Positions 39,413 through 46,611 of a stretch of 64,000 nt of DNA are shown here, piece by piece (the first letter of the stretch is position 1; every line of letters begins with the position of its first letter). The notes beneath the pieces were generated by a model. That model saw only the letters and a list, made by a program, of their open reading frames with translations, searched no databases and was not told the DNA's origin. Both the position numbers and the translations under genes were made by a program. The stretch lies in assembly GCF_000425045.1 (NCBI RefSeq), contig NZ_AULA01000002.1, positions 117,041 to 181,040 of the forward strand, written 5' to 3'. The DNA comes from Acidaminococcus intestini DSM 21505 (GTDB lineage: Bacteria > Bacillota > Negativicutes > Acidaminococcales > Acidaminococcaceae).

Positions 39413-39463
39413 AGAGGGAAAGGAAGGGTTTGCCCTATGGGGCGTCCGCTTGAACCTTATATC

Positions 39464-39502
39464 GGATAGGTTCATTATAGGGACCTATCCACCCACTGTC
39501 AA
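39464..39502 (-). promoter_or_regulatory. Consensus promoter with operator-like dyad before the flavodiiron gene
   Basis: TTGACA (39497-39502) and TATAAT (39474-39479) are perfect hexamers 17 bases apart on the minus strand. A perfect eight-base inverted repeat, GGATAGGT (39464-39471) and ACCTATCC (39483-39490), surrounds the -10 box. A consensus promoter of this strength blocked by a symmetrical site is typical of repressor control. Confidence 0.85.
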
Positions 39503-39537
39503 CCAAATTTACCTTTAAGTTAACATAAGGATAAAAA

Positions 39538-39577
39538 AGATTCCCTGCCCTCTCCTGAAGGAAAGAACAGGGAATCT
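39538..39577 (-). terminator. Terminator after rubrerythrin
   Basis: A ten-pair stem (AGATTCCCTG with CAGGGAATCT, about 20-base loop) is followed by TTTTTTATCC on the minus strand. Confidence 0.85.
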
Positions 39578-39613
39578 TCCGCCAGTTAGTGCACCTGCAT
39601 CCAGTCCGATGAA

Positions 39614-40156
39614 TCAGAAGCAGTCGCAGTTAACCATGAAGAAGGATCTCGGATGAGCGCAGACCGGGCAAACCTGAGGCGCTTCTTCGGCTTCTACGAT
39701 ATGACCGCAGTTGGAGCAGATCCAAACGGTCTTTTCGCTGCGTTTGAACATGGTGCCGTCTTCTACCTTTTGGAGGAGGGCCTTATAGCGTTCTTCATGA
39801 TGCTTTTCAATGGCACCGACAGCGCGGAATTTGAAGGCCAGTTCAGGGAAACCTTCCTTATCTGCCGTTTCAGCAAATTCCTTATACATATCGGTCCATT
39901 CATAGTTTTCGCCAGCAGCAGCATCTTTGAGGTTCGTTACCGTATCAGGAATGGAACCGCCATGAAGGGCCTTGAACCAGATCTTTGCATGTTCTTTTTC
40001 GTTCTTGGAGGTTTCCAGGAAGTTTGCAGCGACCTTTTCGTAGCCTTCTTTCTTAGCCACACTTGCATAATATCCATACTTATTGTAAGCCTGGGATTCA
40101 CCAGCAAAAGCAGCCTGAAGATTTTTTTCCGTTTGCGTACCTTTTAATTCTTTCAT
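39614..40156 (-). CDS. rbr: Rubrerythrin
   Basis: This 180-residue peroxide-scavenging protein of anaerobes has an N-terminal ferritin-like diiron domain ([20 protein letters not shown] near residue 12, [14 protein letters not shown] near 50, [15 protein letters not shown] near 113) and a C-terminal rubredoxin-type iron site (CSNCGH near 147 and [11 protein letters not shown] near 163). The C-terminus ends CDCF with two extra cysteines. The ATG at 40156 follows AAGGAGAG. It has its own promoter and terminator and lies upstream of the flavodiiron gene, its usual functional companion in oxygen defence. Confidence 0.96.
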   Translation of the reverse strand: MKELKGTQTEKNLQAAFAGESQAYNKYGYYASVAKKEGYEKVAANFLETSKNEKEHAKIWFKALHGGSIPDTVTNLKDAAAGENYEWTDMYKEFAETADKEGFPELAFKFRAVGAIEKHHEERYKALLQKVEDGTMFKRSEKTVWICSNCGHIVEAEEAPQVCPVCAHPRSFFMVNCDCF

Positions 40157-40209
40157 GATGATCTCTCCTTATACCGTATTTTTTATTACCCTCTCTCGGT
40201 AACAACTAG

Positions 40210-40238
40210 AGTATACCACATATCCTAAACAATAGCAA
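40210..40238 (-). promoter_or_regulatory. Promoter of rubrerythrin
   Basis: TTGCTA and TATACT are 17 bases apart on the minus strand. The start site would be about 45 bases before the ATG. Confidence 0.65.
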
Positions 40239-40320
40239 CAACTTTTTAAGAATTATTTTTAAAAAGGAATATAATCATGATGAATGCCCATCTCAGCGTC
40301 ATTTGCACTTTCATCAGGGC

Positions 40321-41394
40321 TTAGGATTTAGGAGAAAGAAAAAGGCGAATTGGCAGATTGGAAGATCCAGGCGGTGAAAAATGCAAGGTCGCCTCCCCGT
40401 TTTCCGGAATGGTTCCAAGAACCATGGTCTCACCGTCATGGGACCAGCCAAAGGCCAGTCCATGTCCAGGAATCTTTATTTCCTTAGCCTCTTCGCCATT
40501 CATGGAAAGAAGGCCCGCGCCGGCATAAGGTCCGCCATATGGATTAAAGCGCAGGACCGTGTCCCGCTTTCCTTTGGTCGGAAGGATGACATCATACATG
40601 ACCCCATAATTGCCATAATTGACAACCTTCTTACCCGTTGTCGCGTCTTTTCCCCGCACATAGGGATTGAGGACGTCGTCAGCAAGTTTGATGCCCCAGG
40701 TTTCCAGTTTATTCGATGGGTACGCCTCTTGAAGCCGAACATGGACATCGGACGCAGGGAAGGTCCCGCGCAGGACATGATCCCCTTCATCAGGAGGCAG
40801 GATGCCATATGCGTCAAGGGCAAGCCCCAGATCGGTCTTTACAGGAATCATCATGACGGAAACTTCTACAGGCCGGTCCGACTCTAGGTTGACAATGCCC
40901 GTCACTAGTTCCTGGGGACGGATGATGGTCGGTTTTTGGAGCCCAAGCAAGTCAGTCATCCGGCTTATCCTCAAGGGATCTGTTTCCTTTTGCTTGCCAT
41001 AGTAGCGGATCTGGGCCTCTTTTCCGGCTTCCAGCCAGTCACGGTTAGGATCTGAAATGCCATTTCTTCCCAGCTGCACGAGGGCCGGACGAATCCCGGT
41101 TCGGCGCAGGACGATGGCAAGCCGCTTGCTGCTGTCCGTATCATTGACATGGTGGAAAAAAAGACGGAACTTGCCCTTGACCGTATCGCGGTACATGACA
41201 CCGCATTTTTGAACCATTTCCGGACTATCCGAAAAAAGAAGGTTAGGCCCATCCTCGTGGATGATGACCTTTGCCTCTGTATAGCGGGGAACCCCGTCAT
41301 CCCAGCGTGCATCGGCCGCCTCTCCGGTCCCGGACCAGAATGAAAGACAAGTCAAGCCCGCAAGAAGGGTTTCCAGGAATTTCTTTGTTTTCAT
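40321..41394 (-). CDS. Exported protein of unknown function
   Basis: The 357-residue protein has an N-terminal signal peptide (KKFLETLLAGLTCLSF, cleavage after GEAADA near residue 27). The mature part is rich in beta-strand-like segments (VSVMMIPVKTDLGLALDAYGILPPDEGDH near 178, YGNYGVMYDVILPTKGKRDTVLRFNPYGGPYAG split across residues 260-295) and ends in a hydrophilic tail. I do not recognise a domain with certainty. It is preceded by AGGAAGAG and shares an AT-rich divergent region with the racemase gene. A role in the periplasm or cell surface is the most that can be said. Confidence 0.8.
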   Translation of the reverse strand: MKTKKFLETLLAGLTCLSFWSGTGEAADARWDDGVPRYTEAKVIIHEDGPNLLFSDSPEMVQKCGVMYRDTVKGKFRLFFHHVNDTDSSKRLAIVLRRTGIRPALVQLGRNGISDPNRDWLEAGKEAQIRYYGKQKETDPLRISRMTDLLGLQKPTIIRPQELVTGIVNLESDRPVEVSVMMIPVKTDLGLALDAYGILPPDEGDHVLRGTFPASDVHVRLQEAYPSNKLETWGIKLADDVLNPYVRGKDATTGKKVVNYGNYGVMYDVILPTKGKRDTVLRFNPYGGPYAGAGLLSMNGEEAKEIKIPGHGLAFGWSHDGETMVLGTIPENGEATLHFSPPGSSNLPIRLFLSPKS

Positions 41395-41602
41395 GCGAAT
41401 CTTTTCTCTTCCTTTCTATTGTGTCGTAATCTTTATTGTACCATATAAATGTGCCGTCCTTGTAAATTTTTGCGGTTCATTATATGAAATTTCCTTTTTT
41501 CTAAAATCGTAAAAGAATTTTTCCAAATTATCAGAATAATAGGTTATAATAGTTTTACCATGATTCATGGAGCTTATGATTTTTTTCAATAAAGGAGTGC
41601 TT

Positions 41603-42415
41603 ATGATGAACGTCAATGTGGTAAAACTTGATCCCAGCGGCAACATCACGCTTTTCGTGCTCTCTCCTGTTCCTGTGGATGATCGGCGGGAACTCAATGA
41701 TGCTTTGCTTTCAGCAGATCCTGACGCCGAACAGGCAGGCTGCCTATCAGGAAGCGGCCGCTCCGTCCGCGTTGAAATGATGGGCGGGGAATTCTGCGGC
41801 AATGCCTCCCGCTCCGCAGCCGCCTATTGGGCCCACATCCATGGCGAAGAAGGGGTCTTTGAAGTAACCTGTTCCGGCGCAAAAGCCCCCATGGAAGCCC
41901 GCGTCAAAAAGCTTGGCAGCACTCCCCCCACCTATGACGCGGAAATTGACCTGCCGCTGCCCTTATCCATAACAGAAGAAGCAATGAGGGTTGGCGAAAA
42001 AGAAGTCTCCCTCATCCATGTCGTTCTTCCCGGTATCGATCACTATGTCTATTTTACGGAAGAACTTGATGCCCTGTCCCCTATGGACTACTGGCTTGCC
42101 CTTAAAAACAAGGTGAGTACTGGGCCACTTCCCGATGCATATGGGCTCATCCTTGTAGAAGAAAAGTCGGCCCGCATGATTCCCGCTGTGTTTGTGACCG
42201 CAACAGGGACCCTCTACTGGGAGCGCAGCTGCGGCAGCGGCAGTGCGGCAGCGGCGGCAGCGCTAGGCCTGCGTCATCAAAAATCGCTTGCCCTCATCCT
42301 CAAGGAACCGGGCGGTCCCATTTCCATCAAGGCAGCCATGAAAGACGGAAAACTGACAGGCATCACCATCGGCGGGCCAGTCCGTATTGACGCGTCCTAT
42401 GAATTTGCGTTCTGA
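41603..42415 (+). CDS. DapF-superfamily amino acid racemase, CntK-like
   Basis: The 270-residue protein has the two-domain DapF fold with both catalytic cysteines: GGEFCGNASRS near residue 55 and WERSCGSGSAAAAAALG near residue 205. Instead of the usual DapF N-terminus it has VVKLDPSGNITLFVLS, and it ends with KEPGGPISI. From memory these resemble CntK, the cofactor-free histidine racemase of the staphylopine metallophore pathway. CntL and CntM homologues are not beside it. The substrate is therefore open: histidine or another amino acid, less likely diaminopimelate. The ATG at 41603 has AAAGGAG, and a TATAAT lies upstream at 41545-41550. Confidence 0.82.
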   Translation: MMNVNVVKLDPSGNITLFVLSPVPVDDRRELNDALLSADPDAEQAGCLSGSGRSVRVEMMGGEFCGNASRSAAAYWAHIHGEEGVFEVTCSGAKAPMEARVKKLGSTPPTYDAEIDLPLPLSITEEAMRVGEKEVSLIHVVLPGIDHYVYFTEELDALSPMDYWLALKNKVSTGPLPDAYGLILVEEKSARMIPAVFVTATGTLYWERSCGSGSAAAAAALGLRHQKSLALILKEPGGPISIKAAMKDGKLTGITIGGPVRIDASYEFAF

Positions 42416-42443
42416 CTGCAGCACACCAAAACGGGGAAATCCG

Positions 42444-42472
42444 TTGACAAAATGATGCTTCAATGCTAGAAT
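42444..42472 (+). promoter_or_regulatory. Promoter of tRNA-Leu
   Basis: TTGACA and TAGAAT are 17 bases apart, with the -10 box 20 bases before the tRNA. Confidence 0.85.
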
Positions 42473-42492
42473 ATCTTCGTTGCACCAAACCC

Positions 42493-42580
42493 GTGCCGAA
42501 GTGGCGGAATTGGCAGACGCACTTGACTCAAAATCAAGCGCCCTCAAAGCGTGCCGGTTCGAGTCCGGCCTTCGGCACCA
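42493..42580 (+). tRNA. tRNA-Leu (anticodon CAA)
   Basis: This class II tRNA has acceptor GTGCCGA pairing with TCGGCAC, an anticodon loop CTCAAAA between CTTGA and TCAAG, a long variable arm, T loop TTCGAGT and an encoded CCA. It is a single-gene transcript. Confidence 0.97.
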
Positions 42581-42591
42581 ATTGAAAAAGC

Positions 42592-42621
42592 AAGACCATC
42601 GCGCCGCGATGGTCTTTTTTT
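42592..42621 (+). terminator. Terminator after tRNA-Leu
   Basis: An 11-pair stem (AGACCATCGCG with its complement, two-base loop) is followed by seven T, 12 bases after the tRNA. Confidence 0.92.
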
Positions 42622-43161
42622 GTGTCCAGGCATGGCGCAATCCGATAAAGTGAACGTCCTGCCACAGGAAGTTACCGCCAAGTACAGCAACCCGCAAACG
42701 GGAATCAACGGTGCTAAAAGGGAAGAAGTTGTATTGCAAAAACGAGGAACCCCATTTCTATTTAAATCGCCGCGAAGGCGGCAAAACCCTCTGTTCTCTG
42801 CAAGAGGTCCTGCTGCCTTGAGGAGGACGGCCCAGAAGGTCTTATTCATCTCACTTTCGTTCTTAGCTCCCTTATTATTTTGATGACAGATCACTCTATT
42901 CCATGGGAGACCTTCCTTTATTTTGATAAGCAGTATCTGGACAACATAATCTTAACAATAAGGAGCTTCCCGTTATTTTGCCTGGATGATGTATCCCCTA
43001 CCGAGAAAGATGTTACGCTTAGCCCATAGGTTCACGGTTTGCCTTCATTTTTCTTCGAATCGTTCCTTTTCAAGGTTCTTTTCCTGTGTTATAACAGAAA
43101 ACAATGACAGACCCCAGACTTACGGGGCCATCCCAAAACACAACAAAAAGGAGACGATTTC
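42622..43161. other. Intergenic region before the pyridoxal kinase gene
   Basis: About 540 bases show no credible gene. Frames on both strands that run into tRNA-Leu are artefacts of the tRNA sequence. A TATAAC box near 43089 may belong to the kinase promoter. Confidence 0.5.
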
Positions 43162-44043
43162 ATGCACCTGCGGGCAGCTGTCATCAACGATCTTTCCGGC
43201 CTGGGTCGCTGCTCCCTTACGGCGGACATTGCCGTTCTTGCCGCCATGGGTATAGAAGCCTGTCCCCTGCCCACAGCCGTACTTACAGCCCAAACGGGCT
43301 ATGAAGGATATCATTCGGTTTCCTTGGCATCCCACATGGAAGCCTATCGGCGCCACTGGAACGCGCTCGGGATCACTTTTGCCGGGATTCTCTCAGGCTA
43401 TCTTGCGTCCCCTGAAGCAGCCTATCAGACAGCTGAATTTGTTGACACGTTTCACCATCCAGGCGTGACCTATCTCTGCGACCCAGTCCTAGGGGATCAG
43501 GGACGCGTCTATAAGGGTTTTACGGACGCTTCCATCGAAGCCATGCGGAGCCTTGCGGAAAAGGCCGATTTCCTCACGCCGAATCTTACAGAGTTCTGCC
43601 TTCTTACAGGTACAGAAATGGATGCCATCATGAACCGAGAAAAAGAAGATAAAGATGCCCTTTTTGCCATTCTTACTCAAAAAGCTGCCGCCTTTTCCCA
43701 GACAGATCTTGTCATTACAGGCATTCCCCTAAAGGGTGAAAAAAGCGGAAAGGAAATCTGCAACCTTATCATTTCCAAAGGCAGCAGGCACCCCGTGATA
43801 TTCCCTCATCTAGGCGGCTCCTATTCAGGAACGGGCGATCTTTTCGCGGCCGTACTCCTTGCGGCACGCCTGCACAAAGAGGGTCTCGTCCCCAGCGTCA
43901 ATAAAGCAGGCCAGTTCATTGCAAAAGGCATTACTGCTGCACAAAAAGAGCATACCCCCGGTAACGCCGGCATTGATTACGAGCCTTTTCTCCCTCTCTT
44001 ACGTTCCTCAAAGGAGGATGGTCATGATTCAGCCCATGCGTGA
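43162..44043 (+). CDS. Pyridoxal/pyridoxamine kinase (PdxK/PdxY type)
   Basis: The 293-residue ribokinase-fold enzyme salvages vitamin B6 by phosphorylating pyridoxal, pyridoxamine or pyridoxine. Visible motifs are INDLSGLGRCSLTADIAVL at residues 8-26, GFAGIL-like substrate residues near 75, YLCDPVLGDQGRVYKGF near 110, TPNLTEFCLLTG near 140 and the catalytic GTGDLFAAVLL near 225. The ATG at 43162 has AAGGAG. The following ECF S-component gene overlaps its end, a context that supports B6 as the shared substrate. Hydroxymethylpyrimidine kinase is an alternative, less likely. Confidence 0.88.
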   Translation: MHLRAAVINDLSGLGRCSLTADIAVLAAMGIEACPLPTAVLTAQTGYEGYHSVSLASHMEAYRRHWNALGITFAGILSGYLASPEAAYQTAEFVDTFHHPGVTYLCDPVLGDQGRVYKGFTDASIEAMRSLAEKADFLTPNLTEFCLLTGTEMDAIMNREKEDKDALFAILTQKAAAFSQTDLVITGIPLKGEKSGKEICNLIISKGSRHPVIFPHLGGSYSGTGDLFAAVLLAARLHKEGLVPSVNKAGQFIAKGITAAQKEHTPGNAGIDYEPFLPLLRSSKEDGHDSAHA

Positions 44044-44590
44044 AACGCGGCTCCGGCTCCTTACCCTGACTGGAATCATTGCCGCCCTTATTTGTCTTTT
44101 TACGGCCTATATCTGCCACATCCCTGTTGGTCCAAATGGCGGCTATCTCCATTTTGGCGATACGTTCATCTATGTGGCCGCGTCCCTCCTGCCTCAGCCC
44201 TATGCTCTTCTTGCCGGCGCCATTGGCGGCGGCCTGGCGGACCTATTGACGGCTCCTATGTGGGCACCGGCAACGATCATCATCAAAATGCTCATTACCC
44301 TGCCCTTTACGTCAAAGGCCCCAACGCTTCTTTGCCGCCGCAACAAGATTGCCCCTTTTCTTTCCTGGATCATTTCCACCATAGGCTATTATCTGGCAGA
44401 AGGGCTCATTTTTGGCAGCAAAACCGCACTTTTGACCTCCATCATAGGGAGCGCCCTTCAATCTGGCGGCAGCCTCCTATTTTATGGGTTCATAGCCAGC
44501 CTTCTTGATAAAAGCGGCGTCAAGACAGCCCTATTTCTTCCTTTGGAAAGGAGTGCGACCCATCATGGCTCAAATTCTCTACACGTATAA
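44024..44590 (+). CDS. ECF transporter S component (TIGR04002-like)
   Basis: The 188-residue integral membrane protein has about six spans. The central motif HFGDTFIYVAASLLPQPYALLAGAIGGGLADLL (residues about 41-75) is characteristic of ECF-type substrate-binding subunits, as is the following positively charged turn. The ATG at 44024 is preceded by AAAGGAGG and overlaps the kinase gene by 20 bases; its own end overlaps the radical SAM gene by 26 bases. Vitamin B6 is the likely substrate from the neighbouring kinase, but that is inference. The ECF energy module is not in the window. Confidence 0.85.
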   Translation: MIQPMRETRLRLLTLTGIIAALICLFTAYICHIPVGPNGGYLHFGDTFIYVAASLLPQPYALLAGAIGGGLADLLTAPMWAPATIIIKMLITLPFTSKAPTLLCRRNKIAPFLSWIISTIGYYLAEGLIFGSKTALLTSIIGSALQSGGSLLFYGFIASLLDKSGVKTALFLPLERSATHHGSNSLHV

Positions 44591-45164
44591 GGACGGTGTC
44601 TACGCCAACCTCACAAACAAGTGCAACTGCCGCTGTACCTTTTGTATCCGCTTCCAGCATGACGGCATTGGTGATGCGCCCACCTTGTGGCACAAAGTAA
44701 ACCCTACCTGGAACCAGGTCAAAAAAGCCATTGACGCCTTTGATTTCACCGGTTTTCAGGAACTTGTTTTCTGCGGCTACGGAGAGCCGACCTGTGCCCT
44801 TCCCCTCTTGGAACAAACGGCTCGTTATGTACGCCGCCTCCATCCAAGGCTCAACCTTCGTCTCAATACGAACGGTCTTGGCAGCCTAGAAAACGGCCGC
44901 GACATCGTACCAGAACTGGCAGGGCTGCTTGATTCCGTTTCCATCAGCCTCAACGCGCCGGACGAAAAGGAATATAACCGTGTAACAAAGCCCACCCTCA
45001 CCGGTGCTTATAAGGCCATGCTGGACTTTGCCAAAGCCTGCAAAAAGAGCATTCCCGATACGCGCATGACCGTTGTTGATGTCCTTTCGCCCGAGGATAT
45101 TGAAAAAAGCCGCAAGGTCGCAGCCTCCTGCGGCATCAAGCTCCGCGTCCGCAAATTTAGCTGA
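44565..45164 (+). CDS. TatD-associated type radical SAM protein
   Basis: The compact 199-residue radical SAM enzyme has the cluster motif CNCRCTFC near residue 20, which reads as CxxxCxxC. A GGE-like motif CGYGEPT lies near 67, and strand-helix repeats continue to SISLNAPDEKEYNRVTKP near 125. It fits the TatD-linked radical SAM family (TIGR04038), whose reaction is unknown. Here no tatD gene is adjacent; instead it overlaps the ECF S-component gene and closes the three-gene B6-type operon. The ATG at 44565 follows GGAAAGGAG. Confidence 0.85.
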   Translation: MAQILYTYKDGVYANLTNKCNCRCTFCIRFQHDGIGDAPTLWHKVNPTWNQVKKAIDAFDFTGFQELVFCGYGEPTCALPLLEQTARYVRRLHPRLNLRLNTNGLGSLENGRDIVPELAGLLDSVSISLNAPDEKEYNRVTKPTLTGAYKAMLDFAKACKKSIPDTRMTVVDVLSPEDIEKSRKVAASCGIKLRVRKFS

Positions 45165-45206
45165 CGGGCCCCGGCATACTGGATCGTTCTTCTGACGAAA
45201 ACAAAA

Positions 45207-45249
45207 AAGTTCCCTTTGAGCCTCATCAGCCCAAAGGGAACTTTTTTTA
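45207..45249. terminator. Bidirectional terminator
   Basis: A 13-pair perfect stem (AAAGTTCCCTTTG with its complement) is flanked by A-rich and T-rich tracts. It lies between the convergent radical SAM and hydrogenase genes. Confidence 0.92.
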
Positions 45250-46482
45250 ATCAAATTTACGGTCGTAAAGGTCGCTCTTTGTGAGGAATTCTTCAACCGT
45301 TTCAAAACCGAGCTGTTTTAAGAGTTCAATCACATAGGGGTTCTCGGCCGGCGTTTTGTACGTTGATTCATCGCTGTAGGCCATAACATTCAGTTTTCCC
45401 TGTTCCTTGGGAACAAGGGCCTTCGGTCCGCCGACGCAGCCGCCGCGGCAGCCCATACCTTCAAAGAAGTTGCCTTCTCGGTTCCCTTTCAGGATTGAAT
45501 CGATCATGGCCTTACAGTCAGGCACACTGTCGGCGCGGCGCACTTTGACTTCAATCTTGCGGTTTGGATCAAGGCGTTTTACCGTTGCGGCAACAGCCTC
45601 TGCCACACCGCCAGCATAGGCATACCGAATGCCCGCTCTAGACGCGTGTGGTACATTATCTTCTTCCAAGTGCTCAAGGTCAATATCAGTCGTCGTAAAT
45701 AGGTCCCGCAATTCCTCGTAAGTGAGGACATAGTCGATGGCCCCCTTAAGGTCCGGCTCCTTAATTTCGGCTTTTTTAGCCATGCAGGGCCCAATAAAGA
45801 CCGTCTTGGCATTGGGGTGCAGCACTTTGACTGTACGGCCGCCAGCAATCATAGGAGAAACGGAGCCCGGTACATTGGGCATCAGTTCATGATAAAGACG
45901 GCGGATCATGGCAATCCACATAGGGCAGCAGCAGCTCGTCAGCTGGAAGTCCCCTTCTTTATTGACGTTCTTGTTAAATTCCAGTGCTTCCTTGAGCGTC
46001 AGGATATCGGCAAAGACAGCCACTTCGAGCATCCCCGAAAAGCCCAACATCTTTAAGGCCGTGCGCAGGCGGCCAGCCGTGACCTTGGAACCAAACTGAC
46101 CGGAAAAAGCCGGCGCTACAAGAGCGTAAATCGGTGTTTCCGCTTTCTTGAGTTCTTCCACAACGGGAATGATATCTTTCTTGGTCTTTAAGGCATCCAG
46201 TTTGCATGCGTCGACGCAGGCCTGACAGCCTACGCATTTATCATTATCAATGGAAATCCCGTCCTTGCCTGGATGCAGGGCATCCCAGTGGCAGACCTGG
46301 GCGCAGCTGCCTTGTTCCTCTTCAGAGCAAGTGCAGTCCTTGGCGCGCCAAACAAGACTCGTTTCTTCCGGATGGGCCAGGCATTCGATCATCTTGGGAT
46401 CGGCATCCTTGATGTCCGTAACGTCCTTTCCTTCCACAGCACGAGCGAGCATTTTTTTGTACAGTTCATCCAGTGTAAGCAT
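45247..46482 (-). CDS. Monomeric [FeFe] hydrogenase
   Basis: The 411-residue hydrogenase is smaller than the one at 31721. The N-terminus has a short Cys-rich segment (CTCSEEEQGSCAQVCHWDAL near residue 50) and one clear [4Fe-4S] motif (CVGCQACVDACKLDAL near 82). The H-cluster domain follows with TSCCCPMW near 182, FIGPCMAKKAE near 230 and FFEGMGCRGGCVGGP near 345. The first motif has an extra Cys compared with the classical TSCCPxW. Members evolve or consume H2 with ferredoxin. GAGGGGAG precedes ATG 46482. The promoter overlaps the end of the ABC-F gene. Confidence 0.92.
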   Translation of the reverse strand: MLTLDELYKKMLARAVEGKDVTDIKDADPKMIECLAHPEETSLVWRAKDCTCSEEEQGSCAQVCHWDALHPGKDGISIDNDKCVGCQACVDACKLDALKTKKDIIPVVEELKKAETPIYALVAPAFSGQFGSKVTAGRLRTALKMLGFSGMLEVAVFADILTLKEALEFNKNVNKEGDFQLTSCCCPMWIAMIRRLYHELMPNVPGSVSPMIAGGRTVKVLHPNAKTVFIGPCMAKKAEIKEPDLKGAIDYVLTYEELRDLFTTTDIDLEHLEEDNVPHASRAGIRYAYAGGVAEAVAATVKRLDPNRKIEVKVRRADSVPDCKAMIDSILKGNREGNFFEGMGCRGGCVGGPKALVPKEQGKLNVMAYSDESTYKTPAENPYVIELLKQLGFETVEEFLTKSDLYDRKFD

Positions 46483-46581
46483 ATTGACTCCCCTCTAAAA
46501 TACGGCATGCTGCCATTTTTGCGGAGCAGTGAGCGGTGCATTCACATTCACACTCCACAGCCTCACGTTGCTTTGTATTAC

Positions 46582-46611
46582 ATTATATACAATTTAGACA
46601 ATCTTTGTCGA
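46582..46611 (-). promoter_or_regulatory. Promoter of the 45247 hydrogenase gene
   Basis: TCGACA and TATAAT are 18 bases apart on the minus strand. The -35 box overlaps the last ABC-F codons. A leader of about 90 bases follows. Confidence 0.65.

Noticed and set aside
39233..39467. Known riboswitch class in the flavodiiron leader
   Set aside because: I could not match the leader to the consensus of FMN, preQ1, fluoride, THF or guanidine riboswitches; only an unnamed attenuator-like hairpin can be supported.
42263..42894. Minus-strand frames across tRNA-Leu that give peptides such as RRPDSNRHALRALDFESSA
   Set aside because: These are the familiar false proteins from the reverse strand of a tRNA gene; the tRNA fold is complete and explains the sequence.
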